The notes: generated by a model not told the origin, from the letters alone. A DNA stretch of 64,000 bases from Christensenella sp. UBA6345 (GCA_002437945.1 DJSB01000048.1:19764-83763); one strand, 5' to 3'. Numbered from the stretch's first letter, positions 35,301 to 38,812 are shown. Numbers and translations are program-made.

Positions 35301-35369
35301 ACCACAACCATACAACATTAATACTGAACTTAAGATAATTAATAAAAATGTGCCTAACTTTTTAACCAT
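17394..35369 (-). CDS. Giant (about 5991 aa) GLUG/Ig-like surface lipoprotein
   Basis: A complete gene of exceptional length. The start is the ATG at 35369, with GGAG and a 7-nt spacer; an in-frame ATG at 35387 lacks a ribosome site. The product begins MVKKLGTF and has a lipobox LYGC (Cys22), so it should be a lipid-anchored exported protein. Rough order: Ig-like/BIG-like region (residues 25-1125), GLUG beta-helix block (1125-1740), second Ig-like region (1740-2920), then a long multi-module GLUG block to the C-terminus. The last block has new lead-in segments near positions 26610, 25090, 22690, 20540 and 19530. The C-terminus lacks LPXTG, SLH or dockerin motifs. The same four-block order occurs in the neighbour at 1-16777. 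Likely role: adhesion, matrix or surface coat (inference). No protease or glycosidase motif was seen. Confidence 0.93.
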   Translation of the reverse strand: MVKKLGTFLLIILSSVLMLYGCGDPYKNFALSVSTQDIVLYLNNDEENTDYPSSTTINVKVAGTSKSISGGITITQYAFNGVDDIVNVKLVSGTTSSKDGATYKVSAIKAGRGKLTITTNEGNKTEDINIVVYVPVKGASFTSSPIAVKYGGFVDLSKYMTYLPEDTNQKEMTYYIADSSDSSSVSDGTGITETVYARINDNILTSRKVDSYPMNNGEKYINVYGVSKYDSSIRTQTITVPVLEIVDESEFVLETTAEDGTFALTKNNLGYYDIILGHNIPTNPYVYSRELTVKLSSDYTIDQKYSITSNKDNKETDSKSIFEATSKVEDQDRYSYSGIKQEYPYKKYDITQIKTGTEIFELYVDRVGYEGMFTMTIKVRIIVKDFATELNAYDSNGNNVFTEGYKLVVYNAYGNNSLGTPLSISLAPNPDNNYKVSLSISNAPSVDGNSGLTLTLANGTPVYDGSVLDSGTKIFIKHSYTDELITDILAQEYPPTINLTYYYNLAPSGVSSENYVTYSISKSIAMEMKLGVTDIRIPSTNSEIKINAVTGKAINKNNDTALTNNVESSNRQALYDDAGQTTDDTEIVLATIDNQPADLKELISSIKVLSVNEQPSTMDAMNNKYFSIVYKEGKIIGRNNRLVLEPNLQAEQARVVLEISTTNDIVKRVTIDIFVPITYGPETADKVHIEINNEKEVSSDIYFVEKHNYYIGYTEQFEFYDENYQPTEEDGIKDIIRYTTFEKLTLAIDSRVGINVYNYVVLNDAEGNPHISKVNYNSNIIINQNREYFNVEYDQGSDMPYIVTKKVKTPSDNGIPVEIKISGYNNNGDAVEFTKVFYLVIIEPITSISLTPENRTVYVSNSLGSLKEEASKVNYSVITYPVTATLNENVDITYSFDDKKVLYSLRGVDANGQEIDDCDITVGDILTLIADPNIRNNFTVQAIYKYATGGRLTTIEEKANRYSSLTDTAIDSKTIIDAIFSRNIVIDIYAQLKQYSKPIVTTKTQLTIKKAQAVEKIIPSVGESGLYFDTRLINENNVGKTITFNVLPQDAYNKTLIAEIEDDGVARIIKGVDSDNRIIGNQIVIAPSLRAGRTYIRISAEDSYYYDRSTNKDSPSKYLEISIRVADGSKEYPFEISDPQGFLGIAEDIASGNNKYYYMLTQSFTMAGEKIRPFGTFAGGINGEFTYNIGGIYYSQQHSIQNLTIEENVNCDNLTSQYKNPEYGYGLFSQLTETAEIENLILNDIQYDFVLTSSNNFNDMISIGSIAGINKGKINNNFVTGSINVVSDISNVNVGGLTGKTVSVLSIDEDIIQVADGESNSYDSKSKITGIITGKDSNSDFTNNSYNSNVAIVFKGTSKLDSLLENTQELPNINLGGVSGTFRTYTEYKYPTRSFDGNGNVVYIKGILGSKDNYNLTLSNSDPVPDTRELGTGITAMQYASEMFKSLYNLNVVANITSITNDNNALPANIGGVVGYSDSTLADNIEVLPVKLYGYKNIGGVFGFANASHIMSTLVEFANQGQTGIDTATIVGATNVGGMVGYGIDVNIAYSYVRAYFNGQSIDNSTYYGNMLLFESNEAVKSIGGLIGTLDSRGINEEINSKVNGVDSNGFEKQLGVNNAVYSFINQISTFTSSSNIRNSYFNADINAGYTQLSNDVYVGGLVGNVLKNKSGDITSYNSNNTPSTSIKALNIKDSYVYGNIARYSVPTYSLINYVPQDSIGFKNISSDNNPDYSRYHEGKVTYYVIGTLLTNTVGDTVMNGDFTRRIENTGTDTQINLNNFIKENGCEVIKVEIEYVFEEYVDEENPDEKYLKTIVTFSVVDNFSHIIGNDTMTLTTLTEKEVYNDDGNTGEGNTPSEGGGNTDKTKIYTVKTTNSINTTYGKNVELENVYTQINNYGTIIDQNVNNGNSYKLFDIVSEGKVTIKIITTIVDGTQQEVEDKTVYTSSDLQYNYASLKDQSIYNRENRTFKVDIATDDTTKNEDGSTKQDYTQPWIICEGINNNLPVLFDVDSHTKLLFKILPTNITINILDEKYKALAFNNLSFVKDGENLVLFYNELTTNTNRVYGNLNKYRLVTSYTDSDLYNMSVDDAGLTTIDSYIYPLVPISFDLDIADISKYGLSAIYDKGINITSSNRSVLEIVNSNTIRTVGTGTTVLKVSSKLDSSITKSINILVVSGISDFNLYQSKNLSVNENKVISYNEKPSDESAISHIIDTTYQYWTDTINEDSADLIDFNNTYVKNTSVGFILEVSDEGEGQALVNNVQLEKGVTYLYNSFGEFNFRGNYNGIFEFSITPFIKSEDAGFGTTLTETASSGKKINNCIVLEKLKKFYKFNIIPRAESITIDKAFANLDPVSTLDLTITTITSSFTKIGESYEVDEVVYARVIDTITNRSNGSFTLDMTGTGTNNSLLNIELLEEKIEETDNVLKVKLIQKIRISFNAEKYRNRTGGVTYNLNDVNYRIEFYPYSNTDLLSTFDIKIIPRNVNEVKMSYYASAETMEGGFYPQEEKSEYIVPARSGLLKLELTPNFSNADYITLTVDDDMGPMVAFAQQLAVVSGNETNYITGYQTIIEQPEYLPGFKGLKLKNQSMIIDGSQIYYNNWYYVLVTLNSNVQENQPITFRATSYKTYTNPVTGRKEETEIRSDIITLKAQPLPSVSITVDGKSEGIVAKGSTVELEVNAVNFEGDIVLSASTANNDAKNVEVYKDVTTGKWYLNINVGATAGDTVIVNATASKTINNILENVTSSIKLYIVEYLITGIRVEGTTYIDGRYEYEALSGTTHPLKVILDTVKDSKNTYANTLIGAFENEASGITIPYGSGDYINNWWRLNSNNEYESMFRNTTYTNFQFASLTMSDFNNTHYFAIKTKKVSNTDVISYRLKYYYDNKGVPSLYTNINYGYDIYELTFDFVLVIKDNSTYDHPNPIETVEEFMALGGLNTDGTNNEIGAVTEGHYILVNDIVLDNYYPFSANFSSLDGNGHYITIKGFNTDKYKAGNVTNIGLFETVSENTVIKNITIDISDMLIKSSQARAMLRQDPEASTPDIDLMGVTSFTFGILAGENNGSITNAKIISTKSVSTNGSSRIDGNNLLIASTTGYIDGSLVDARVGGLVGINNGTISNSYVGLNAVNYDDIGTSEERHSNVKEKYTTLTTYPFTLIGGKNISAFVNTNNGIVANCYALGVGVINTGVIFEGTNTAGFVVDNSESGNIFNSMVEGIRVENYRASQEVSLEGKGFIGGFVYQNSGKISNAYSNIYITTNSGGSGGFVYNNDGSITNAYSTAKNSNNSWAHGAFTGIDDDSEYNNNGTYLSCFYLVYEGEVANELEPAIGLSGKASTAESANNNNPFRDTGSFNGFNFAAGQDVNNVWLIDNDNFNYGPRLVSASSVDTFSHRVLVDTVVDADTNQARYDYEYDNNEYYGSDINPLLVNNATEFVTFIINNSRRVNLGNNTSAYVFGITSESNSQSSSVSANMPHYVRIINNLDFSQIILNNLVVDGKHINDIVFAGRLDGNGMTISGLRLVDQNQSTIHENYGLFNQIGLTSDQKNELTKNSATNTTVKTSIMNINIEITGVDSAQAVKVGTLAGSIYDTALINIKLSGESGVYVRGQNIVGGLAGLIINTDNSNNIVDITTDNVSVVATFSSSTGNVTDVTTLDTDAILKNGDNNYIYYNSYALDKTNTVANLRKMSYAGSIAGIINGNNRSNMPSTLLSNTDTTYRVIDDNNSATENIRKSQTKPSESKIYRLTVQNGGYIAADHAGGLFGLVDENTHIKSSKYLIGEILGDGEVSDPAFVQEIRGYNYAGGIVGENYGMLEQVYVEYISEIQKEVDSNFNTGKKATGEKDNLFGDTIATGIGGIAGYSGVMPILTGDKLTYYEINSGTFVGSIIVDSYSRVNVINARAKSAGGIVGVSAGANFFGHVYTTASVYASSYIGGLIGLYNKGITNDNLYTQDGLLQLDYAFALNQWTSDVKSIVSNNLWQSLSGKLSDQSFKVTFPEIGNTLKTGATDMDITYSSSDTIKAYAGSLIGYVNKQQDGTNYVSGEYDDNGVKFEGKGAVTLGRRTQLIGLSESAFKDYNKPSNVKFNFSTVISTTFNDANILKNNIYYVGYDSHDKKAIVNYDDTNDSNHYYTPSFDGQTLETTVDNYTPYYDAKLRNASTYVGDQLKLSTILGKNSNKSLFNMYIWDTLTLDKVDPASGSKIWRINEDFPEYIIGIFSNFVTITTDGEYDEKIIKQTSTRNQFFLIDGANNNTINISSQLVKPFEGTMIGIQKDNKNSTLKFKVNTFDSSIFKSLKNASFSNIDFEITIEEDLEIDTVDYYGFIANIVDTCSFNNSTIKIINKGDNTISHKINLMSMGLAFGRSVDTSINNVVLDTTDLAGNIILNNKTTGSISSNIAKLNIGGFVGESIRTTGNGINIVANTGNNKKIVVSDTINTEINIGSLFGSTSGSTIENINVEQLNKQDINNIIVVYSNASANTSASINYGGMIGNMNNSQLSTVYVGGNIEFGSTTVSENYSANIGGAVGRAINSNLQDINVNEYVYNEETTKDNNKVVETNRSIISTTTSMKVNIKNIGDKANTYTIGGIVGSGINTIIGGNRNSKLVSSNALPIKVTYNSDTVNESSLSNIIVGGVVGQLTNNSDSSGLFKVYNIGAINIDNNKKSNKYIGGIVGRAMGGKYEAIYNVGEIQLKESDPSSYNIGGIMGTSETNSSQNSLILTKFINFADINIIAMKTGAKEYVDAKPSADQNRLVGGVAGKMEGDGSNYEGGYTLARLLYTTDKTVQLGVKNQDNKGINGIAYANTQARNVYFVLEFMPYSNFTNNSAQSNGAVVIANNDTTTQSGGIPYAQLVPVLNKKLSKYFVCDSGTLDVQFATKSKSDGSKYSTNLPTVFKNDNNSEVEEIDINKVIYDLIETNGNDNNESNNNEYGSVGVGSKLNPIYFNTAKSNINTYILNPNYFYIFNNDVINEKTIKIDSDGSFNGLITTNNRNNLPTVKLDNLSTNYGFISNIKVLFDYTNSNNKYAIIENNYGNIVNCITYNIINTTSVTFSDSVSAFVYNNHGNIVQSGSTILIVANSVNFASGGNNQLSGFVNNNFADGFIKDCYSTMSIINSSSDLVFLRNANIISGFVVDNQGVIETSYYAGKINANVGSVFASNNDGTIRKCYYDGEAMSIKNDKVDYLDSKDVKTSNDGAGIRFVKTQTMLESSDSVRTFFKYALATTFVPSSWKYDVNSNEDEFYNFGYATINSADKVITLLNFDGSDYSPILSQLSGVEVEKRYFPIIHAGQLNALSSYQDNSSFKGFILLTNIDMSKINFNGEINNTTKNYNSYFALKKNFNGLNHIIRNLSITSANQNASVGLFAIIESASTVSNLKLYDFVLKFDTNNVQTGALAGQNNGIINNVIVDNVTIETKNTNNVGGIVGVNNKDINYSIVRDSTITGSEDVGGMVGKMKNGNIIGDGIFYNINDVTINGQRHVGGLVGNSLDNSKIEKIRVGNQTKITAKYISDTNRLLYDSIANGETKVNSNTLDSVKDKLLNADTAIGGIVGLLSGGTMQNCTINGVELTGDNGVGGIAGIAEANTIISITDRNYNWSSSAKSVKINGRFVLGGVVGLNKGTIQGYGSIRSYISANIGENTNNFNTAVGGVAGINTGAIRNVEVNGSTINGDRLFGGIAGLSTQGTIYNCYVASTTFNYLSNDDIDQDTGYMGDSLRMGISNANHGWTNNDFNSYFGLGGRGASNILECSEIDNAVAIEYGGIETKLGSNTKIAGKNAFKPLFGFITGAKYGTNVTSTYSSSSSQFNNLIDEYRIYRLRITSSTVYVAFKRDTNTVAREIKKGVRKLKLYGNTTSQALLYGDVNYYKYDSSIYNEINGFDSDLNEYTNDAASKNIDALQYLGELSKWDSSYAKKVEMAKDDYYYYGLYKYYKHDKYGDYYNALKMTAYPGMSIDFGNSYFDAKEYKSDTQNYDAGGTFGKFPATYWSGTIFKI
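17450..26620 (-). repeat. Distal GLUG beta-helix block of the second giant lipoprotein
   Basis: This block starts with TVEEFMALGGL, YILVNDIVLDNYYPF and LDGNGHYITIKGF. It runs through many units such as VGGLVGINNGTISNSYVGL, GGVVGLNKGTIQGYG and GGVAGINTGAIRNVEVNG. At least five lead-in segments (of the type T-x-E-x-x-x-x-L ... Y-x-L/I-x-N-D/N-I) suggest serial duplication of a beta-helix module. Confidence 0.8.
30150..31995 (-). repeat. Proximal GLUG beta-helix block of the second giant lipoprotein
   Basis: Opens with YPFEISDPQGFLGIAEDI and YYYMLTQSFTM, followed by YGLFSQLTETAEIENLILND and units such as GSIAGINKGKINNNFVTGS, IGGVVGYSDSTL and VGGLVGN. It is flanked on both sides by Ig-like sequence. 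Boundaries are approximate. Confidence 0.75.
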
Positions 35370-35416
35370 GGTATATCTCCAACTCATTAGTAGTTATGCT
35401 GTCTTAATCATACTTG

Positions 35417-35441
35417 TAAGTTGTAATCAAATAACAACTTA
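35417..35441 (-). other. Hairpin in the long 5' leader of the second giant gene
   Basis: TAAGTTGT (35417-35424) and ACAACTTA (35434-35441) are exact inverse complements with a 9-nt loop, about 50 nt upstream of the start codon. The leader from the predicted start (about 35594) to the ATG is about 225 nt, and the word AATAAGTTGTT recurs upstream at the -35 region. A regulatory role is possible but unproven. Confidence 0.35.
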
Positions 35442-35600
35442 TTAATCCAATCTAAACTAAAGCAATAAAGTGTCTATAGTAGTATGATTTGTAGGTGTAT
35501 AAAGCAAACCAAAACTAATAGATTGTATTATTTAGTATAATCAAAATGCGCGGGAATATTTAATATATTATATATATAAATATTATCTTCCCTAAACACA

Positions 35601-35629
35601 ATTATATTGACTTTTAAAAAATATGTCAA
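35601..35629 (-). promoter_or_regulatory. Full-consensus sigma-A promoter of the second giant gene
   Basis: Minus strand: TTGACA (35629-35624), a 17-bp spacer, TATAAT (35606-35601). Both hexamers match the consensus exactly and the spacing is optimal. Predicted initiation is near 35594, about 225 nt upstream of the ATG at 35369. The remaining leader (35370-35600) contains one hairpin and no open reading frame I would support. Confidence 0.85.
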
Positions 35630-35657
35630 ACAACTTATTGTGCTATATTAAAAATAA

Positions 35658-35690
35658 CAAAAAAAGTGGGGCAATTATTTACCCTACTTT
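35658..35690 (-). terminator. Terminator overlapping the end of spoIIID
   Basis: Minus strand: AAAGTAGGG pairs with CCCCACTTT (one mismatch, loop about 10 nt) and is followed by seven Ts. The spoIIID stop codon (35681-35679) lies in the loop, so the terminator overlaps the 3' end of the gene. It separates spoIIID from the strong promoter of the giant gene. Confidence 0.7.
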
Positions 35691-35936
35691 ATTTCTTAAT
35701 TTGAGATATTTTTGTTTGGTTGCTTCTCCACCGCGTATATTTCTTTGGTCAAAATTAAAATCCAATATTTCTTTCACTTGGCGATACAATCCCATATTAA
35801 TCGCTTTGAGTTTTTTCGAAACATCTATATGAACTGTACTTTTACTTAATTCAAAATGAATAGCAGTCTTTCGTATAGTAGATCTCGTGTTAATGATATA
35901 ATTAGCAAGATTCTCGGGTCTAGATAATATTGACAT
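35679..35936 (-). CDS. spoIIID: Sporulation transcription factor SpoIIID
   Basis: 85-residue protein matching SpoIIID in length and pattern: an N-terminal helix-turn-helix (about residues 20-43, TIRKTAIHFELSKSTVHIDV) followed by KKLKAINMGLYRQVKEILDFN and a basic C-terminus. SpoIIID is a small DNA-binding regulator that acts in the mother cell during sporulation, activating or repressing sigma-E genes and preparing for sigma-K. A TAGGAG ribosome site lies 6 nt before the ATG. Upstream there is a strong sigma-E-type promoter, and downstream an intrinsic terminator, so it is probably monocistronic. The neighbouring SpoIIQ-like gene matches the common Firmicutes spoIID-spoIIQ-spoIIID neighbourhood. 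Its presence is the best evidence that the organism has a sporulation programme. Confidence 0.93.
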   Translation of the reverse strand: MSILSRPENLANYIINTRSTIRKTAIHFELSKSTVHIDVSKKLKAINMGLYRQVKEILDFNFDQRNIRGGEATKQKYLKLRNKVG

Positions 35937-35959
35937 ACACTTCTCCTATTTTTTATATG

Positions 35960-35986
35960 TGTATGACAACATTTGACAAAATATTA
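35960..35986 (-). promoter_or_regulatory. Sigma-E-type promoter of spoIIID
   Basis: Minus strand: TAATATT (35986-35980), which fits KMATATT exactly, a 14-bp spacer, then CATACA (35965-35960). These match the Bacillus sigma-E consensus KMATATT-N13-15-CATACA-T except for the final T. Predicted initiation is near 35952, leaving a short leader with the ribosome site. In Bacillus, spoIIID is a sigma-E gene, which agrees. Confidence 0.65.
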
Positions 35987-36057
35987 CAAAGTTAAACAAT
36001 AAAAAACACAAATATATTTTTATTAAAAACAATTAATCATAAAAAATGTTGTTTAAC

Positions 36058-36083
36058 AAAAAAAAGCCAACCAACTAATGGCT
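36058..36083 (-). terminator. Terminator of the acyl carrier protein gene
   Basis: Minus strand: AGCCA, a 9-nt loop, TGGCT, then a run of seven Ts, about 20 nt after the stop codon. The stem is short, but the T run is characteristic of an intrinsic terminator. Confidence 0.6.
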
Positions 36084-36103
36084 GACTATTTTTATTAATT
36101 AAA

Positions 36104-36340
36104 TTATTTATTATCCTGATTGGCTTCGATAACTTTAACGATATCTTCAACAGTCTTAAGTTTAATCGCTTCTTCATCTGGAATAGTAACATGAAATTCA
36201 GTTTCCAAAGTCATAAGCAATTCTACCAAATCTAAAGAGTCTGCACCTAAATCTTCAAGAATTCTTGATTTAAGTTGAATTCTCTCTTCTTTAATACCCA
36301 ATTGACTGGATAGTAAACTCTTAATCTTATCTAGTATCAT
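36104..36340 (-). CDS. acpP: Acyl carrier protein
   Basis: 78 residues, the normal size for a stand-alone acyl carrier protein. The phosphopantetheine attachment motif is DLGADSLDLVELL with Ser35, followed by the acidic helix (ETEFHVTIPDEEAIKL) and a C-terminal TVEDIVKVIE helix. It carries acyl intermediates in fatty acid synthesis in the cytoplasm. The ATG has a GGAGG ribosome site 7 nt upstream. It sits alone between the SpoIIQ-like gene and spoIIID with its own terminator, and no other fatty acid synthesis gene is in the window, so it may serve general lipid synthesis or a more specialised acyl pathway. Confidence 0.95.
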   Translation of the reverse strand: MILDKIKSLLSSQLGIKEERIQLKSRILEDLGADSLDLVELLMTLETEFHVTIPDEEAIKLKTVEDIVKVIEANQDNK

Positions 36341-36466
36341 GGCATTCCTCCAAATATATTGCTAACCTAATTATAGAAAATAAATTTATTAATGTAAAGC
36401 AATTAAAAAACATTTTTTATAATCAGCATTTATTGTTAGAATTAACCATACTTTTACAATTATTCA

Positions 36467-37045
36467 TTATTTTGTTTCTAGATTAAGATAAGTTGCCGGG
36501 TTAACTTTTACATTATTTTCAGTCACTTCAAAATGTAAATGATTACCTAAATTAAGTTCGTTAGTACCAGAGTTACTTACTTTACCAATAACACTACCAC
36601 GACTAATTTTGTCACCCTTTTTCACATTAACATTTTCATCAAGACTAGAGTAATATGTTTTTAAGTTGTTATTATGTTCCAATACTACAACAGTACCATT
36701 AAGATGATTAGAATATACATCAGCAACCACACCGTCCAAGCAAGCGAATACTTCACTATTTTCAGCAGCAGTTAAACATACACCTTTATGTGCTTCCCAT
36801 TGTTTTAAAGTACTATTCCATACAAGTCCTTTGTCGTTATAATTCTTGGCAACAGTAAAACTTAATAGTGGACTATAAAAACTTACCGGTTCAGCATTAA
36901 CTGGATTATTGTCATCAACCTTTGACTTATTGGCAGAAACAACCACTATTGTGCTAATAACAACCATCATTAAAGCCAAGCCTATTATATAGCCATACTT
37001 CCTTAAAAATGTTAAAAATGCTTCCTTCCCACTTTTTTCTTTCAT
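36467..37045 (-). CDS. spoIIQ: SpoIIQ-like M23/LytM-domain membrane protein
   Basis: 192 residues from the ATG at 37045, which has GGAGG 7 nt upstream; an upstream in-frame ATG at 37102 has no ribosome site. There is one transmembrane segment (about residues 18-37), then an extracytoplasmic LytM/M23 fold. Recognisable zinc-site elements are His86 in HKGVC and His169/His171 in GNHLHFEV. The usual Asp of HxGxD is Cys90 here, so peptidase activity is uncertain. SpoIIQ in the forespore membrane pairs with SpoIIIAH to form the engulfment channel; C. difficile SpoIIQ keeps a zinc-binding LytM domain, whereas the B. subtilis domain is degenerate. Position between a small secreted protein and spoIIID supports the assignment. 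A general M23 cell wall hydrolase remains an alternative. Confidence 0.7.
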   Translation of the reverse strand: MKEKSGKEAFLTFLRKYGYIIGLALMMVVISTIVVVSANKSKVDDNNPVNAEPVSFYSPLLSFTVAKNYNDKGLVWNSTLKQWEAHKGVCLTAAENSEVFACLDGVVADVYSNHLNGTVVVLEHNNNLKTYYSSLDENVNVKKGDKISRGSVIGKVSNSGTNELNLGNHLHFEVTENNVKVNPATYLNLETK

Positions 37046-37109
37046 TTTAAATCCTCCATTTATTATTGTTAAATAATATCCATATTGTAGCATTGTATAC
37101 ATAATTTAA

Positions 37110-37559
37110 TTAAAAACTTTGCAAAATTAATGGGTATCCTACTAATATGTAATTGTCATACTCGGCTATTTGAATATTGTATCTATCATATGTTGTGCCT
37201 GTATTAAGTCTACTTGAATATCCTGTATACACCACACAAGTGTCCAATTTTTCCACGCTATATCTACTTACGTGCAGACTATTAATAATATCTTTTGCCT
37301 TACCATTATCTATCTTTAATGTGATGCCATATATAGTATCAATTAACGGATAATAGTTATTAAAATCATTTTTACTAAAAGTTAATATTGCACTAGAACC
37401 ATTATACACAACATCTTTATATATAGTACCTGCGGACTTTGGACACGACACATAACACTCATCAAACGTTTTTATATAATCACATAGTCCATGTTTTTGT
37501 GTAATACCCAAAACAACAATCAATGAAATAAAAAAAATAAAACCAAGTAATCTTTTCAT
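37110..37559 (-). CDS. Small secreted protein, possibly YwmB-like
   Basis: 149 residues starting at the ATG at 37559 with AGGAG upstream. The N-terminus (MKRLLGFIFFISLIVVLGIT) is a signal peptide or membrane anchor. The rest has no motif I recognise with confidence; it contains a few Cys residues and a C-terminal NIQIAEYDNYILVGYPLI segment that resembles the ending of YwmB/DUF1779 proteins. In Firmicutes ywmB often lies near murA, spoIID and spoIIQ, so context supports that reading. The gene is 64 nt upstream of the SpoIIQ-like gene in the same direction and may share its transcript. I treat the YwmB assignment as a hypothesis only. Confidence 0.75.
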   Translation of the reverse strand: MKRLLGFIFFISLIVVLGITQKHGLCDYIKTFDECYVSCPKSAGTIYKDVVYNGSSAILTFSKNDFNNYYPLIDTIYGITLKIDNGKAKDIINSLHVSRYSVEKLDTCVVYTGYSSRLNTGTTYDRYNIQIAEYDNYILVGYPLILQSF

Positions 37560-37636
37560 ATAGTCTCCTACATAATGATTAACTTGGTTTTTATTAATTA
37601 TACATTTTACTTGTTGGTTTATATAAATATTGTCGA

Positions 37637-38764
37637 TTAAAATCTGTTAAGCAACCCTACATCTCTAATAAAGGTGGCAAAACAATTAATTGAATATGTT
37701 TCTGGTATACTATTAATTGCTTGAAGTAGATTCTTTTCATTAAGGAATTTATTAAGAATAACGCACCTATCATAATACAATTCTTTAAAAGTTTTGATAT
37801 GTTTACTAGTCATATCAAAATATGTTAAAAATGCACTATTAAACACTGACTTTACTTTATTAAAATTATCAATATGAGATTCAATATCTTCATCGCAAAT
37901 AAAAGATTGAGATATTTTGGTTAATGAAAAGTCATTATTATTCATATATATTTTAATGCGTTTTTCACAATCAAAACCTATATTAGGTTTAAGCACATTG
38001 GCAGATAATAACACGCTCATCATCTTATACCCCACTACACTAGCAATAATTAATGCTTCGCCCATATTAATATTTTTATATTTAGATTGATCTACAATAT
38101 TGTTGGCCAATTTAAAAACAAAACTCGATGTTATATCGTCCAATGTAATAAGTTCTTTTAATTGCAAACACATATTCACTATAATGTGTTTACCTAAATT
38201 ATTTTTAATAATTAAACTAGGTAACATAGTTAGATTCTGCAAACATTTTTCAATTTCTATCATTTTCTCACTATCTATTTGAGAATAAAAGATTGCTTTA
38301 TTAAACACTTGTTCAAGCAAATAGAATCCTAATGATGCAATAATCCCATAACATTTTGCCATAGTTCGATATGAACAACCAGACATAATACCATCATCAA
38401 TTACTAAATAATCTTGATGATACATAAATAATGGTAAATACGGCTGTGTAATTATATTAATAATAGTTGTATTATAATCAGTTACAACTTCCATAATACT
38501 TGTATTACTTCCTAGTACTATTATTGCACCCACATCGTCACTATATTGTTCGTTAATAAGCCCTGATATAATATCTTTACATTTTACATTAATGGGCATA
38601 CTGACAATCTCACATTTTCTACTTTTACTTTTTAATTTTTGCACTATATCATAATATTTTTCTTCATTCTCGTCATCAATAACAATCAATGTCTTAAATA
38701 AAGAATATTGTTTTTCTATCTGTTTTAGTATTTTATTTACAGCATTACCTAATAATATTTCCAT
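37637..38764 (-). CDS. Degenerate AraM/dehydroquinate-synthase-like protein
   Basis: 375 residues from the ATG at 38764, chosen because GGAG lies 6 nt upstream and the promoter start is near 38777; a GTG at 38776 and an ATG at 38770 are in frame. The order of segments resembles glycerol-1-phosphate dehydrogenase (AraM) and dehydroquinate synthase: an alternating alpha/beta half, GAIIVLGSNTSIMEVV where a GGGxxxD nucleotide loop would be, VIDDGIMSGCSYRTMAKCYG, and NMGEALIIASVVGYKMM where HGExV normally lies. The family's metal ligands appear replaced (His in HGE by Met, Asp in the GD motif by Ile), so this may be a pseudoenzyme or an unusual relative. The family assignment is tentative; the gene itself is secure. 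Confidence 0.8.
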   Translation of the reverse strand: MEILLGNAVNKILKQIEKQYSLFKTLIVIDDENEEKYYDIVQKLKSKSRKCEIVSMPINVKCKDIISGLINEQYSDDVGAIIVLGSNTSIMEVVTDYNTTIINIITQPYLPLFMYHQDYLVIDDGIMSGCSYRTMAKCYGIIASLGFYLLEQVFNKAIFYSQIDSEKMIEIEKCLQNLTMLPSLIIKNNLGKHIIVNMCLQLKELITLDDITSSFVFKLANNIVDQSKYKNINMGEALIIASVVGYKMMSVLLSANVLKPNIGFDCEKRIKIYMNNNDFSLTKISQSFICDEDIESHIDNFNKVKSVFNSAFLTYFDMTSKHIKTFKELYYDRCVILNKFLNEKNLLQAINSIPETYSINCFATFIRDVGLLNRF

Positions 38765-38783
38765 ACTCATCTCCACGTGTATA

Positions 38784-38812
38784 ATTGTAGAACAAATAAT
38801 AATTTTTGTCTA
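38784..38812 (-). promoter_or_regulatory. Sigma-A promoter of the AraM-like gene cluster
   Basis: Minus strand: TAGACA (38812-38807), a 17-bp spacer, TACAAT (38789-38784). Predicted initiation is near 38777, leaving about 13 nt before the ATG at 38764, enough for the GGAG site. It probably also reads into the 149-residue and SpoIIQ-like genes, as no terminator is visible between them. Confidence 0.6.

Noticed and set aside
1..35387. Possibility that the two giant genes are one gene broken by a frameshift
   Set aside because: A stop codon is followed at once by a perfect 18-bp terminator, then a strong promoter, a ribosome site and a second lipoprotein signal peptide. They are two genes.
1..35387. 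Numerous 60-118 codon frames on the plus strand opposite the giant genes
   Set aside because: They are shadows of the low-complexity GLUG and Ig-like coding sequence, lack ribosome sites and have repetitive Ile/Leu/Thr/Pro composition.
1..35387. Recurring accaccaata-like DNA words as a possible CRISPR or DNA repeat array
   Set aside because: Spacing is irregular and the words are in phase with GG(V/I)G codons; they encode the GLUG protein repeats.
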